Positions 25,497-36,000 of a stretch of 64,000 bases of DNA are shown piece after piece. A program made the position numbers and the translations under genes. The notes beneath the pieces are model-generated. The model was not told where the DNA came from and ran no database searches. It saw only the letters and a program-made list of their open reading frames with translations. Position 1 is the first letter of the stretch; each line of letters starts with the position of its first letter. This DNA is from an uncultured Spirochaetota bacterium (lineage in GTDB: Bacteria; Spirochaetota; Spirochaetia; JAFGXN01), in NCBI GenBank assembly GCA_944390005.1, contig CALXOJ010000002.1, forward strand, positions 186,001 through 250,000. Direction: 5' to 3'.

Positions 25497-26719
25497 GAAT
25501 TACGGATAGCCCGCAATTTGCTTTCAACCATCGGATTCGTCATTCCCATCTTCAAGTATGTAAGCAAAATCGCTTCGGCATTTTCCTTTTGCCCGATGCA
25601 GAGATAACAATCCGCCATTTCGACATAAGCGCGGAAGTGTCTCGGTTTTTGCATTCTCAGTTGATTCAGTTTATTTAAAGCCTCGTTGTAAAGTTTCATT
25701 TCTTTATAAACGAGGGCGATTCCGAGAACAGCATACATATCATAATCGATGTTCAACGCTTTTTTGTAATACGGCATCGCTTTGTCGTACTGTTTGCAAA
25801 TTCGATAAGCGTCGCCGAGTCGAGTCAGAATGATTTTATTATTGGGGTCGTTTTTCAGAATGGCGTTCCAGTAGTAAATCGACTCTTCATTGCGTCCTAA
25901 GCCGCGGCAGCAGTCAGCCATTCCGTAGAGAGCGTAAAAATTTTCCGGTTCGATTTTTAACGCTTTTTTGAAGTAGTCGATAGCCAGATTGAACGTTTTC
26001 ATTTTACGGTAACAGTTTCCCATTGAGGTCAGAACGCGGATTTTGGTTTTTAAATCGGTTGTTGTGCTTAATATCGAATTCAAGTAGTAAATTGCGGTAT
26101 CGTAATCTTTTTCGGAAAAGTAGAGCCGCGCTAAACCGATCAATGCGTAAGAGTTTGAGGAATCGAGCGCCAGCACTTTCTCGTAGTATTTTTTCGAATG
26201 GCTGAAGTCATTGATTTTGCGGTAGGAGTCTGCCAGACTGGTTAAAACCGTGATGTTGTTCGGTTCCGTCATGTAAAACCGTTCCCACAATGCAATGGCC
26301 TTTGAATATTGAGACATTGCTTTATAACAATCTGCCATTCCGAAGAGCGCGAAATTGTTGCGGTTGTTGTCTTCCAAAACAATTTCGTAATATTTTATCG
26401 CCGACGAAAGATTTTTTAATTTGCGTTCCGCATCGCCTATGCCAACCAACGCATAAGCGTTTTTCGGTTCAATATCGAGAATTTTTTGAAAGCAAATGAT
26501 AGCGTCGTCATACAATCCGTCGTGAAGCAGTTTATAACCGCGTTTTGATAAAGAGGCAATTTCCTCTTCTTCGGGACTGCGATGTTCCTTTTCCTTCGGA
26601 GAATGAAGCAAAATCGGGTTTTCATTGGCTTCTTTCTCGGTTAAGAAGTCAATTTCGTCAGGATTCTTGGCGATCTCTACAGATGACTTGTTCAACAGTT
26701 TTTTAATGTAATCATTCAT
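25493..26719 (-). CDS. TPR-repeat protein
   Basis: 408 residues, made almost wholly of about ten 34-residue TPRs (for instance NAYALVGIGDAERKLKNLSS and NFYALYGMADCCRGLGRNEE), preceded by about 65 polar residues. No signal peptide or membrane segment, so it is likely a cytoplasmic scaffold for protein-protein contacts. It follows the small protein at 26725 by 5 bases and overlaps rlmN by four, so the operon ties it to translation-related genes. The partner is unknown. A related TPR protein with a membrane anchor is at 50.4 kb. Confidence 0.88.
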   Translation of the reverse strand: MNDYIKKLLNKSSVEIAKNPDEIDFLTEKEANENPILLHSPKEKEHRSPEEEEIASLSKRGYKLLHDGLYDDAIICFQKILDIEPKNAYALVGIGDAERKLKNLSSAIKYYEIVLEDNNRNNFALFGMADCYKAMSQYSKAIALWERFYMTEPNNITVLTSLADSYRKINDFSHSKKYYEKVLALDSSNSYALIGLARLYFSEKDYDTAIYYLNSILSTTTDLKTKIRVLTSMGNCYRKMKTFNLAIDYFKKALKIEPENFYALYGMADCCRGLGRNEESIYYWNAILKNDPNNKIILTRLGDAYRICKQYDKAMPYYKKALNIDYDMYAVLGIALVYKEMKLYNEALNKLNQLRMQKPRHFRAYVEMADCYLCIGQKENAEAILLTYLKMGMTNPMVESKLRAIRNS

Positions 26720-26724
26720 ACCTT

Positions 26725-27096
26725 TTACTCGCTTTTATGGTTTCTATCCTCGTTTAAATTCTTTTCATCCTCTTTTAAAACGGCGCGGAGTGCTTGAACA
26801 GCCGATTCAATCATCGGTTCAAATCGGTCTTTACGTCCGGAAAGAGTATAGAATTTCAATGCTGTTACCGGATCATCTTTTTCCCGATAGTAATCGCCCA
26901 CTCGGCATAAGCCGTCGCTGTAATGCGTCGTCAGAAAAATTTTCTTGGCTTGATCAACCGAACCCTGATTCAGAAGACGGTTGCCTTGCAGATTCAGTTT
27001 TGCTTTGTCTTCAGCCTGAAGTGAAACGGAAGGCGCACCCGTTTTCAGAAAACCTTTTTTGGTCAGCAAATCGATTTGAGCTTTTCCGTCTTTCAT
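26725..27096 (-). CDS. Small protein with TPR-like helices, function unknown
   Basis: 123 residues. Two or three helical hairpins (LNLQGNRLLNQGSVDQAKKI, YSDGLCRVGDYYREKDD) resemble TPR or related repeats, and the C-terminus is acidic. Overlaps hisB by four bases (ATGA) and precedes the TPR protein by five, so it may work with that protein. I know no named family. Confidence 0.75.
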   Translation of the reverse strand: MKDGKAQIDLLTKKGFLKTGAPSVSLQAEDKAKLNLQGNRLLNQGSVDQAKKIFLTTHYSDGLCRVGDYYREKDDPVTALKFYTLSGRKDRFEPMIESAVQALRAVLKEDEKNLNEDRNHKSE

Positions 27097-27680
27097 GATT
27101 CCAACATTCCTTTTGAGGAAGGCGTTACGCCGTCCGTTCGCTTTGTCAACGACTGTCCGACCGCTTTGCCAACCGCTTTAAAAACCGCTTCGCTTAAGTG
27201 ATGGCTGTTTTCACCGTATAAACCGTTGATATGAAGATTGATACGGGCGTGTGAGACGAGAGCCGAAAAAAATTCTTTCAGCAAACACATTTCAAAGCGG
27301 CCGCAATAAATTTGGGGAAAATGGACGTTCCAAACCAAAAATGGACGACCGCAAAAATCGGTCAAAACGGAAGCCGCTGCATCATCCATCGGTACGGAGA
27401 CGGAACCGAAACGCATTGTCGGCCGACTTTGTTTGTCGAGTTGGGCCAGACATTGACCGATGACGATTCCTGTGTCTTCAACCAAGTGATGATCGTCGAT
27501 TTCAGTATCGCCTTTCGCCTTGATTTTAGCGTCAAATCCGCCGTGAAAAAAGAGAGCCGTTAACATATGATCGAAGAAAGGCACGGTTGTATTGACGGAA
27601 ACATCGCCTTTTCCGGGGAAGGAAATTTCGGCGTAAACGGAAGTTTCTTTTGTCGTTCGTTCAATTTTAACCGTTTCCAT
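27093..27680 (-). CDS. hisB: Imidazoleglycerol-phosphate dehydratase
   Basis: 195 residues, the single-domain IGPD that makes imidazole-acetol phosphate in histidine biosynthesis. The start METVKIERTTKET is chosen over an upstream in-frame ATG because AAGGAGG lies just before it. Manganese-site motifs are present: VPFFDHML, DDHHLVEDTGIVIG, and C-terminal HH in GENSHHLSEA. It follows hisG with a 14-base overlap. The histidinol-phosphatase half seen in enterobacterial HisB is absent. Confidence 0.96.
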   Translation of the reverse strand: METVKIERTTKETSVYAEISFPGKGDVSVNTTVPFFDHMLTALFFHGGFDAKIKAKGDTEIDDHHLVEDTGIVIGQCLAQLDKQSRPTMRFGSVSVPMDDAAASVLTDFCGRPFLVWNVHFPQIYCGRFEMCLLKEFFSALVSHARINLHINGLYGENSHHLSEAVFKAVGKAVGQSLTKRTDGVTPSSKGMLES

Positions 27681-28305
27681 TTTGCCCTCCTTGCAGCAGC
27701 GCAACCAATGCGTCGATTTCTGCGTATCTCATTTTATAATAAGACGGATTGACAATCATGTAAACACTTATTTCCTTTAAAACATCGATAATTTCCAACC
27801 GGTTGGCGGTCAGCGTTGAACCGGTTTCAACCAAGTCAACGATGTAGTCGGTCAGTCCCAGAACCGGTGCCAATTCCACGGAACCGTTCAGCTTGATAAT
27901 TTCAATCGGCGTTCCAAGGTTATTGTAGTAATCGGCGGCGAAACGGGTGAATTTAGATGCGACTTTCAGCTTGCGTCCGGGTTGAGGTTTTTCGGCTCCG
28001 ACCCGACCGGCCAAACACATTCGTGTTTGCCCGCAATTTAGACGCATGACCTTGGTAAAAATAGTACCCGATTCGTAGAGAACATCGTCTCCGCAAATTC
28101 CGACACCGGCAATGCCGTGTCGGACGTAAGTCGGTAAATCAGAATTTTTAACCAAGAAAAACCGGAATTTCCCGTCGGGGGAACAGGCGGTTAATTTTCT
28201 GTCTTCAAATTCAAAATTGATGCCGCAATTTGCGAAGAGTTTTTGTACCGATTTTTCAAGACGGCCTTTGGGCAGGGCGATTGTAATTTCTCCGGATTCT
28301 AACAT
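27667..28305 (-). CDS. hisG: ATP phosphoribosyltransferase, short form
   Basis: 212 residues, the HisG-S form that lacks the C-terminal regulatory ACT-like domain and needs HisZ. It catalyses the first step of histidine synthesis from ATP and PRPP. Visible motifs are ITIALPKGRLEKSV at the start, VGICGDDVLYESG, and the PRPP loop segment VDLVETGSTL. The short form fits the adjacent hisZ upstream, with a 7-base overlap. Confidence 0.96.
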   Translation of the reverse strand: MLESGEITIALPKGRLEKSVQKLFANCGINFEFEDRKLTACSPDGKFRFFLVKNSDLPTYVRHGIAGVGICGDDVLYESGTIFTKVMRLNCGQTRMCLAGRVGAEKPQPGRKLKVASKFTRFAADYYNNLGTPIEIIKLNGSVELAPVLGLTDYIVDLVETGSTLTANRLEIIDVLKEISVYMIVNPSYYKMRYAEIDALVALLQGGQNGNG

Positions 28306-29378
28306 AATTTGACAATCTCCCCTTGTTCACGTAAAGATTTGGCTTTCAAATAAAGTTCCGCCGTATCATCGCCGGTAAGCGTGACAAACGGCTGCGGTGA
28401 AGTTTTTGAACGAAGTGTCGGCAGCGATTCGATTTTTCTCTGCATCAAAGAAAATCCGACTGAAGCGCACGTGGTGCCAAAGTGCTCCATCAGCGTGTCG
28501 TAGCGGCCTCCTCCGGCAATTTCCGTCGCCGCGTGTTCGGTGTAAACACGGAAAACCATACCCGTATAATAATTCCGTTCGCCGATTTCAGATGTATCTG
28601 TTCGAATTTCCGCATTCGGAAAAAGCCGGGCGGTTTTTTCACCCAAAGCCGCGATATAAAGAGCTTCTTCCCGTAACGGTTGGGAATCCAGTGACTCCGC
28701 AAACGAAGCAAACGCTTTCGGCGGTCCGATAAAAGAAAACAGTCGGCGGAAACGGTCGATTTGGGACTCGGAGCAAACCGGTGCAAGAATCGAAGTCAAA
28801 AGTTCGAAGTCACGGTTGCGGACAACTGTTGCCAGCGACGGAGTAATTTCCGGCGGCAGCCCTGCACATGCCAAATTGAAAAGTTTACGGGAACCCAAAT
28901 GAAGAAAAGTTTGAATCGGCAGAGAGGCCAGCATTTCTTCCAATAAAAATAAAATTTCCAAATCGCCTTTTTCGCCGCCGACGCCGAAAAGTTCGGCTCC
29001 CGTCTGAAAAAATTCGTTTTTGGAAATATCGGTTTTGTTTTCGTGCCGCAAAATCGTATCGGAATAAAAAACCCGCAGCGGCAGATTTTTCGGTTCCAAT
29101 AATGATGAAATCTGCTTAGCCAGAAACAGAGTGACATCGTTGCGCAGCAGCAGCAAATCTCCTTCCCGATCTGTGAGTCGGTAGACGTCTTCGCTTTTGA
29201 CATAATCCGAATAAATGTCGTAAAAATCGAAAATCGGTGTTTGAACCGGCAGATACCCCCACAGTGTCAGAATTTCTGAAAACCGACCGGCGATTTTTCT
29301 GTGAAAAGCGGCTTCTTCCAGACAGAAACTGTCTGTTCCTTGCGGATTTTGGAGAAGCGCCTTATTGTTCCTCTTCAT
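28299..29378 (-). CDS. hisZ: ATP phosphoribosyltransferase regulatory subunit
   Basis: 359 residues, a HisRS-like catalytic-core paralogue lacking the anticodon-binding domain. LTLWGYLPVQTPIFDFYDIY, the TLR-like LLLLRNDVTLFLAKQI, and NEFFQTGAELFG correspond to the HisRS motif 1-2 area, and the late ATEIAGGGRYDTL to motif 3. With HisG-S it forms the octameric enzyme. Three in-frame ATGs lie near the start. I choose 29378 because an AGGA lies 5 bases before it. It overlaps the end of rsmD. Confidence 0.9.
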   Translation of the reverse strand: MKRNNKALLQNPQGTDSFCLEEAAFHRKIAGRFSEILTLWGYLPVQTPIFDFYDIYSDYVKSEDVYRLTDREGDLLLLRNDVTLFLAKQISSLLEPKNLPLRVFYSDTILRHENKTDISKNEFFQTGAELFGVGGEKGDLEILFLLEEMLASLPIQTFLHLGSRKLFNLACAGLPPEITPSLATVVRNRDFELLTSILAPVCSESQIDRFRRLFSFIGPPKAFASFAESLDSQPLREEALYIAALGEKTARLFPNAEIRTDTSEIGERNYYTGMVFRVYTEHAATEIAGGGRYDTLMEHFGTTCASVGFSLMQRKIESLPTLRSKTSPQPFVTLTGDDTAELYLKAKSLREQGEIVKLC

Positions 29379-29913
29379 TCTCATCCTCATAACGGTAAAA
29401 AAACACGCGGCTGCGTCCGTACTTTCTTTCGTCGTACAAATGCAACCGGCCGATTTGTTCCGAAAGCCGGTCTTCCTGAGGGAAATGGATAATGACGCGG
29501 CTTCCCGTGCGGAGCAAACGGCTTTCGGCCAATTTCAGCAGCGTCTGCTCTTTCCCGCCAAGCGGAAACGGCGGGTCTAAGTAAACGACGTCGTAACATC
29601 CGCTGTCGGTTGCCAAAAACCGGTCAACGGACATCATCCGAATAAACCGGGTCTCTTCAATAATACTTAAGTTTTGATACAAAACTTTCTTTTTTACCGG
29701 ATCCTTTTCGACAACCGTCACCGGATTTGCTCCGCGGCCGGCGGCTTCGACGGCCATAATCCCGGAGCCCGAAAACAGATCCAAAAACGAACACCCCGTC
29801 AAATCGCCGAGAATCGCAAAAAGCGATTCTCTCATTCGATCCATGGCCGGACGAATGATGCCCTTCGGGCAGGCGATTTGCCTTCGGACGTATTTGCCGC
29901 CGGTGATTCTCAT
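29362..29913 (-). CDS. rsmD: 16S rRNA (guanine966-N2)-methyltransferase
   Basis: 183 residues. The start MRITGGKYVRRQ matches the family start and overlaps the ilvE stop as ATGA. SAM motif FLDLFSGSGIMAVEA, the catalytic DPPF in VVYLDPPFPLG, and the RPAMDRMRESLFAIL segment identify RsmD. It methylates G966 of 16S rRNA in the small subunit head. It is placed between amino-acid biosynthesis genes, with no coaD neighbour. Confidence 0.95.
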   Translation of the reverse strand: MRITGGKYVRRQIACPKGIIRPAMDRMRESLFAILGDLTGCSFLDLFSGSGIMAVEAAGRGANPVTVVEKDPVKKKVLYQNLSIIEETRFIRMMSVDRFLATDSGCYDVVYLDPPFPLGGKEQTLLKLAESRLLRTGSRVIIHFPQEDRLSEQIGRLHLYDERKYGRSRVFFYRYEDENEEEQ

Positions 29914-30935
29914 TCGACTTTGAAAATCCATCCTTGCGGCGGTTCAATTTCACCGAATTGAATGCCGACCAATGTATCGTAAAGCTTCCGAATTGTCGGA
30001 CCAACCTCCGTTTCGCTGTAAAAAACATGAAGTTTGCCTTTGTAGCTGATGCCGCCGATCGGGGTGATGACGGCGGCTGTTCCGCAGGCGCCGGCCTCGG
30101 TAAATTCGTCAATCCGATCGATATAAACATCCCGTTCACTGACTTTCATTCCGAACCGTTTTTCGGCAATTTCCATCAATGAATATTTGGTGACGCTCGG
30201 TAAAATCGAAGGTGATTTCGGCGTTACAAATTCGTTGTCTTTTGTGATTCCGAAAAAGTTGGCGGCGCCGACCTCTTCGATTTTTGTGTGCGTTGCAGGA
30301 TCGAGATAAATACAGTCGGCAAAACCCGCGTCGGCCGCCAATTTATGAGGCAGCAGAGAGGCCGCGTAGTTTCCGCCGACTTTTTGAGAGCCGGTCCCCA
30401 ACGGTGCGGCGCGGTCGTAGTCGGCAATACAGAAGTTGCACGGAGCTAAGCCGTCTTTAAAGTAGGCGCCGACAGGCGAACAAAAGAGACCGAAAATAAA
30501 TTCGGGGGCCGGTTTTACGCCGAGGTTGTGTCCGACGCCAATCATATACGGCCGCAAATAAAGTGTTCCGCCGGTGCCGTAAGGCGGCAGAAAGCGTTCA
30601 TTGGCTTTTACAACCTTTTTACAGGCGTCGATGAACCGTTCAACGGGAAACTCAGGCATCAGCAGTTTGCGGCAGCTGTCCTGCATCCGTTTGGCGTTAC
30701 GGTCGGGACGGAAGAGGTTGATCGAACCGTCTTTGGCGCGATACGCTTTCAGTCCTTCGAAACACTCTTGTCCGTAGTGGAGCGCGGTTGAAGCTTCACT
30801 GATGCGAAGATAGTTATCTTCAGTCATGACACCGTCGTCCCAGGAGCCGTTTTTCCATACGGAAATGTAACGGTAATCGGTTTTTATATATGAAAAACCG
30901 AGGTGATTCCAATCTAATTCAGCTAATTTTTCCAT
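29910..30935 (-). CDS. ilvE: Branched-chain-amino-acid aminotransferase
   Basis: 341 residues, the longer (eukaryote-like) BCAT form, fold type IV. It transfers amino groups between 2-oxoglutarate and the keto acids of Val, Leu and Ile. Motifs: HYGQECFEGLKAYR, RPDRNAKRM, LYLRPYMIGVG, QKVGGNYAASL with the PLP lysine, and the late TEAGACGTAAVITPIGGI. It opens an eight-gene minus-strand operon reaching rlmN. An AAGGG ribosome-binding site lies 8 bases upstream. Confidence 0.96.
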   Translation of the reverse strand: MEKLAELDWNHLGFSYIKTDYRYISVWKNGSWDDGVMTEDNYLRISEASTALHYGQECFEGLKAYRAKDGSINLFRPDRNAKRMQDSCRKLLMPEFPVERFIDACKKVVKANERFLPPYGTGGTLYLRPYMIGVGHNLGVKPAPEFIFGLFCSPVGAYFKDGLAPCNFCIADYDRAAPLGTGSQKVGGNYAASLLPHKLAADAGFADCIYLDPATHTKIEEVGAANFFGITKDNEFVTPKSPSILPSVTKYSLMEIAEKRFGMKVSERDVYIDRIDEFTEAGACGTAAVITPIGGISYKGKLHVFYSETEVGPTIRKLYDTLVGIQFGEIEPPQGWIFKVE

Positions 30936-30947
30936 AATTTTTCCCTT

Positions 30948-30977
30948 ATTATATTATATTATATATTATTTCGTCAA
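30948..30977 (-). promoter_or_regulatory. Possible promoter of the ilvE operon
   Basis: TTGACG (30972-30977) and TATAAT (30948-30953) with an 18-base spacer on the minus strand. The AT tract holds three overlapping TATAAT boxes in 5-base steps. The best-spaced one would leave almost no leader before ilvE, so the exact -10 is uncertain. Confidence 0.4.
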
Positions 30978-31048
30978 AAATATCCATTAAAACGGGAAAA
31001 TAATCTTTAAAGACAGAAATTTAGTTTCAGTTTTCGAATATTTTCGAA

Positions 31049-33076
31049 TTAAAAGAGAGCGTCGGCTGCATCGGGTTGAATGCAGATTTCTTCCAATTGC
31101 CGGGTAATGTCAAGAAGAATTTTTTCATCGCGCAGAGGATCGGCAATTTTGAATTTGAGGTTCCCCGCCTGCCGTTCGCCGAAAATTTCGCCCGGACCGC
31201 GGATTCTCAAATCTTCCGCAGCAATTTCAAATCCGTTTTGAGTTTTCAGAAGGATTTTCAGGCGGCTTTTAGCTTCTTCTGTCAGTCGGGTTTCGTCGTA
31301 AATCAGAAAGCAGTAAGACTGTAAATTCGAACGGCCGATTCGTCCGCGCAGCTGGTGAAGGGTGGAAAGACCGAAACGCTGCGCATTTTCGACAACCATG
31401 GCTGTTGCATTCGGATTGTCGATGCCGACTTCGACAACGGTGGTTGCAACCAAAATATCGATTTCCCGAGCGGCAAATCGCTTCATTAATTCTTCTTTTT
31501 GCCTTTCTTCCAAGCGTGAGTGGATTAACGCAATCCGGAAGTCGGGGAAAATTTGCGTTTGAAGCGTTTCAGCCATGCGGACAGCGTCTTTCAAATCGCT
31601 GTCTCGACTCTCTTCGATAACGGGATAAACGAAATACGCTTGTCGTCCGGCTTTCAATTCCCGTAAGACAAAATCGTAGACTTTTTTTTCATTGCCGGCA
31701 CGCGTCAGGTGAGTTTCGATCGGCAGTCGTCCTTTCGGTAAATCTTCAATAGTGGTGACGTCGAGCGCGGTGTAGACGGTTTGTGCTAGGGTTCGGGGAA
31801 TCGGTGTCGCGCTCATGGTGAGTACGGACGGAGAGGTTCCTTTTGCCGAAAGAGAGGCGCGTTGAAGGACGCCGAATTTGTGCTGTTCATCGATGATGAC
31901 CAATCCAAGATTTTTGAAGACAACATTTTCTCCGAAGAGGGCGTGTGTTCCGATGATGAGATCGATGGTTCCGTCTTTCAGCGGCTTTAAAGCGCTGCGT
32001 TTGGCGTCAGCCGAGAGGCGTCCGGTGTAACAGCAGACGGTTTTGCCGAGAGGTTCGAAAATTTCAAACGCTTTTTCGGTATGCTGCCGCGCTAAAAGGT
32101 CGGTGGGGACCATCAACGCACACTGCTGCCGTTTTTCCATGACGCGTGCCGCCGCCAAAAATGCAACCAGCGTTTTTCCGCATCCGACATCGCCTTGCAG
32201 CAGCCGTTCCATCGGTTGTGATGATGTCAGATCGCGGTTGATTTCTGTCAACGCTGTTTTTTGCCCGCCGGTGAGTTCAAACGGCAGTGAGGCGATAATT
32301 TTTTTCTGAAGCGGAGAAAGCGCCGCATCTCCGGGAAGGACAGCGCTGTGTTTGCGCCGAGTCAGCCGCGCTTCGACAGCGCCTGCTGCGAAACGGTAGA
32401 GTTCCAAATAGGCGAGAGTGCGGCGGGCAAGGTGAATTTCCTCTTCATCTGCGGGAAAGTGAGCGGCTGAAACGGCGTCTGCGTACGGCATCAAGGAAAA
32501 CGGCGGCCGCAAACCCTTCGGCAGCCGGAAAAAGAGAAGCGGGCGGCAGCGTTCCAGCGCCGTCCGCATCGTTTTGATCAAAAAAGCGGATGAAAGTCCG
32601 GCGGTGAGCGGGTAAATCGGCAGATACTGTTTGAAAAAGACCGGATTTTCACTGTATTTTTCAAAATCGATCAGCTGTCCCGTTAAACGGCCGTTTTCCG
32701 GTCGAATTTTGGCGTAAAAATAAAATTTCCGACCGACGGGAAATGCCGCCGCAAGAAAGCCGCGATTGAAGAGCGGAAAACGGCAGACGATGCCGTCTTC
32801 GTCGATTGCCGTTATCACCGTCAGCATTCCGTTTTTTGTCGGTGTTTTTTCAACGGCAATCGTCTCTGCAACTCCGGCAGCCGCTTCGTTTAAGGCTGCA
32901 ATTTGCGTAAACGGATAAAAGCGGACGGTGTCTTTGTATGCGCGCGGATAGAATTCGATTAAATCCTGCAGGGAAAAAATTCCCAACCGAGCAAAAAGAG
33001 AGGCTTTTTGCGCACCGATGCCGGGAAGGGAGGTAATCGGGGTTGTCAGCCGCGATTCCCGAATCAGACCGTCCAT
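31049..33076 (-). CDS. recG: ATP-dependent DNA helicase RecG
   Basis: 675 residues, near the usual 690. RecG regresses stalled replication forks and processes Holliday junctions. The wedge (OB) domain is at about 60-160 and the helicase core starts near 255: QGDVGCGKTLVAF (Walker A), DEQHKFGV (box II; RecG has DEQH), TMSATPIPRT, then ATTVVEVGIDNPNA and QLRGRIGRSN. The start overlaps dnaE by 13 bases, so fork repair and replication genes are coexpressed. Confidence 0.96.
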   Translation of the reverse strand: MDGLIRESRLTTPITSLPGIGAQKASLFARLGIFSLQDLIEFYPRAYKDTVRFYPFTQIAALNEAAAGVAETIAVEKTPTKNGMLTVITAIDEDGIVCRFPLFNRGFLAAAFPVGRKFYFYAKIRPENGRLTGQLIDFEKYSENPVFFKQYLPIYPLTAGLSSAFLIKTMRTALERCRPLLFFRLPKGLRPPFSLMPYADAVSAAHFPADEEEIHLARRTLAYLELYRFAAGAVEARLTRRKHSAVLPGDAALSPLQKKIIASLPFELTGGQKTALTEINRDLTSSQPMERLLQGDVGCGKTLVAFLAAARVMEKRQQCALMVPTDLLARQHTEKAFEIFEPLGKTVCCYTGRLSADAKRSALKPLKDGTIDLIIGTHALFGENVVFKNLGLVIIDEQHKFGVLQRASLSAKGTSPSVLTMSATPIPRTLAQTVYTALDVTTIEDLPKGRLPIETHLTRAGNEKKVYDFVLRELKAGRQAYFVYPVIEESRDSDLKDAVRMAETLQTQIFPDFRIALIHSRLEERQKEELMKRFAAREIDILVATTVVEVGIDNPNATAMVVENAQRFGLSTLHQLRGRIGRSNLQSYCFLIYDETRLTEEAKSRLKILLKTQNGFEIAAEDLRIRGPGEIFGERQAGNLKFKIADPLRDEKILLDITRQLEEICIQPDAADALF

Positions 33077-36000
33077 ACCGAATTAATAAAACCGTACATC
33101 GAAATTTGGTCAAAGAGTCTTTCGTCGGATGAGATTCCCATCGAATCGGGCGCTTTTAAAATGTATTCGCCGGTTTTTGTCGGAACGTGAAGAAACACGG
33201 GGTTTTTCCCGTTTTGATTCATGACCGTGCGTCTCAATTCCATCAAATTATCCTGCGTGTATTGCGGATTGAAACGGATGTGAACCTCTTTCGGCAGGCT
33301 TTCTTTCGGAATTTTGTTTAAATCGATTTGAAGAAAGCGGTCGAAAATCAGCTGAATTTTTTCGCCCTGCTTGTCGAGTCGGGCTTTGAACATAATGATT
33401 TCGTCGTTTCCGAGCGATTCCCATTGAGATGCAGTGATTTTATAGGTTCGAGGAAAGACGACGACGGGCACCGAGTCGTCGAAATCTTCGATTTGAAAAT
33501 TCAGCATATCGTCGCCTTTTTGTGTGCGGCGGCGCTGCATTTGGTTGATCATCCCGAGAACGGTAAATATTCGACCCGATTCGTAAAGGGAAAGGGAGGC
33601 TGTACGAAAATCGGTGGCCTTCTCCCACAGCGGGCGGTATTTTTCCAACGGGTGTTTTGAGGCATAAAATCCGAGCGTCTCTTTTTCGTGCTGAAGCAAA
33701 TCCCGTTCCGACCACTCTTCCGTTTTTTCGAATTCCGGAGGAGGAAGCTGCGTCTCCTTATCTGCTTCACCGAAAAGATTGGCTTGTCCGCCTGCGAACG
33801 ACTCTTTTTCTTTGGAGACATAGGCCGTCATCCGTTCCGCGTTGGCGGCCAGTTCCGCTCTCGGTCGGTTTTCAATTGAATCGAAGACACCGGCGTAAAT
33901 CAGGGATAAGACAACGCGGTTATTGCAAATTCGAAGGTCGACTTTTTGGAGAAAATCAATGAAACTTTTGAATTTGCCTTTCTGTTCGCGGACAGACTGA
34001 ATGTGTTCGACAACAATCTCTCCGACGCCGTTGATTCCGCCAATGCCGTAAACGATCTTCCCGTTGTCGACGGTGAAAGCTTTTTCGGAGATGTTGATGT
34101 CCGGCGGAAGAACTTCGATTCCCATTGAACGGGTTTCTCTCAAATAGAGCTGCATTTTTTCCTTGGCGCCGCCGATTTCGTTTGTCAAGTTGGCTGCCAT
34201 GAATTCCGCCGGAAAGCGGCACTTTAAGTACGCCGTTTTATAAGCCAGAACCGAATATGCCGCCGCGTGAGATTTATTAAAACCGTATCCGCTGAACGGT
34301 TTGATAATGTCTTCAAAGAGAAATTCGGCGTCGGCTTCGTCAATGCCTGCCGTTTCGGCAGCGCCTTTGATAAACTTTGCTTTGGTTTTCATTAAAACAT
34401 CGAGTTTTTTCTTTCCCATTGCCCGACGCATCAAATCCGCTTCTCCGAGAGAAAAGCCGGCGACGGATTGACCGATTTTCATGATTTGTTCCTGGTAAAT
34501 CGGAATCATGTTGGTCGGCTGCAGAATATCATTTAACGCTTTGCAGCGGCGGCAGAGTTGCTCGAGGCGGCGGAAACTTTCCGCTTTTTGAGGGTTATCG
34601 AAAACCGGTTGCTGTTTGTGTTTATAGGCGATATAAACGGGAATCCAGTCCATGGGGCCGGGGCGGTAAAGGGCGTTTAACGCAATCATGTCTTCGATGG
34701 AGGTTGGACGGGCGTCTCGCAGAATTTTTTTCATGCCGCCGCTTTCAAACTGAAACACGCAGGAGCTTTTTCCTTCGCACAGCATTTGAAAGGTGGCAGC
34801 ATCGTTTTCGTCAATGTCGGCTTCCGTAAAGTCGGGCTTCGACTTACGAATCAACCGCAAACAGTTTTTGATGATTGTCAGCGTTTTGAGGCCCAAAAAG
34901 TCCATTTTGACCAAACCGCAATCTTCGATGTATTTTGCATCGTATTGGGTGGCAATTGAGGCAGAACCTTTGCTTCTGTCCATATAAAGAGGAACGTACT
35001 CCGCTATCGGCTCTAAACCGATGACCATACCGCACGCATGGGTTGAAACACCGCGAACCATGTCTTCCAAAACCATGGCCTCTTTAAAAACGATATTCCA
35101 TTCGGAACTCCACGGCTCTCCGTCGCTTTTATTCTCATGGCGCAAGACCGCTTGAATTTCCGGTATTTCTTTAACGGCGTTTTGCAGTGTCAGTTTGCTT
35201 TTGTCGGTAAAAACCTCTTCACCTTTGCCTGAGAGGTTTTCGAAAGCAGCCGCTGAAATTTCGTTCCCGTTTTTATCGTAGTAGTGTGTAGGCAGCAGAT
35301 CTTCGGAAATCAGCTGAGTCGCTTTTTTGGATTCGTCAAATGGAATGTTGTGTACGCGGGCAACATCAGTCAATACCAGTTTTGTGCTCAGCGTGATGAA
35401 TGTGCAAATGGAAGCCACTCGATCGGAACCGTATTTGCGGCGAACGTATTCGATGACTTCGTCGCGCCCTTCGTCGCTGAAATCGATATCGAAATCCGGC
35501 ATGCTGACACGCTCGGGATTCAGAAACCGTTCGAAAAGCAAATCATACTTCAGCGGATCGATGTCAGTGATTTTCATCGCATAGGCGACAATGGAGCCGG
35601 CGCCTGAACCGCGGCCGGGGCCGACCGGAATCGAATGGGTTCGGGCGTAAGTGATGAAATCCCAGACAATCAAAAAGTAACCGGCAAAACTTTTGCCGCC
35701 GATGTCAAAGATGACGCTCAACTCATAATCGGCACGCTGTTTGATTTCATCGGTGACTTCGGAGTAGCGTTCTTTTAACCCCCGGTAGGTTAGATCGCGA
35801 ACGTAATCTTCTGCCGTTGCATATTCTGAAGGAATTGGATAATTCGGCAGAATTCCTCCGGGAAATTCGATTTCACAGCTGCACTTTTCGGCCAGTTTGA
35901 CGGTGTTTTCCAAAACTTCCGGATGATCGGGAAAGAGGGCTGCCATCTGTTCCGCTGTTTTGAAGTAAAATTCGTGTTGTTTGAATTCGAACCGGGATGA

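Noticed and set aside
30946-30969. Repeated TATAAT in 5-base steps before ilvE as a phase-variable tract
   Set aside because: Only a short AT tract. It may hold the promoter, but there is no evidence of repeat-number change.
31033-31048. Two TTCGAA boxes separated by TATT just after recG
   Set aside because: Short, AT-rich and without a following T-run on the relevant strand; too weak to call a terminator or operator.
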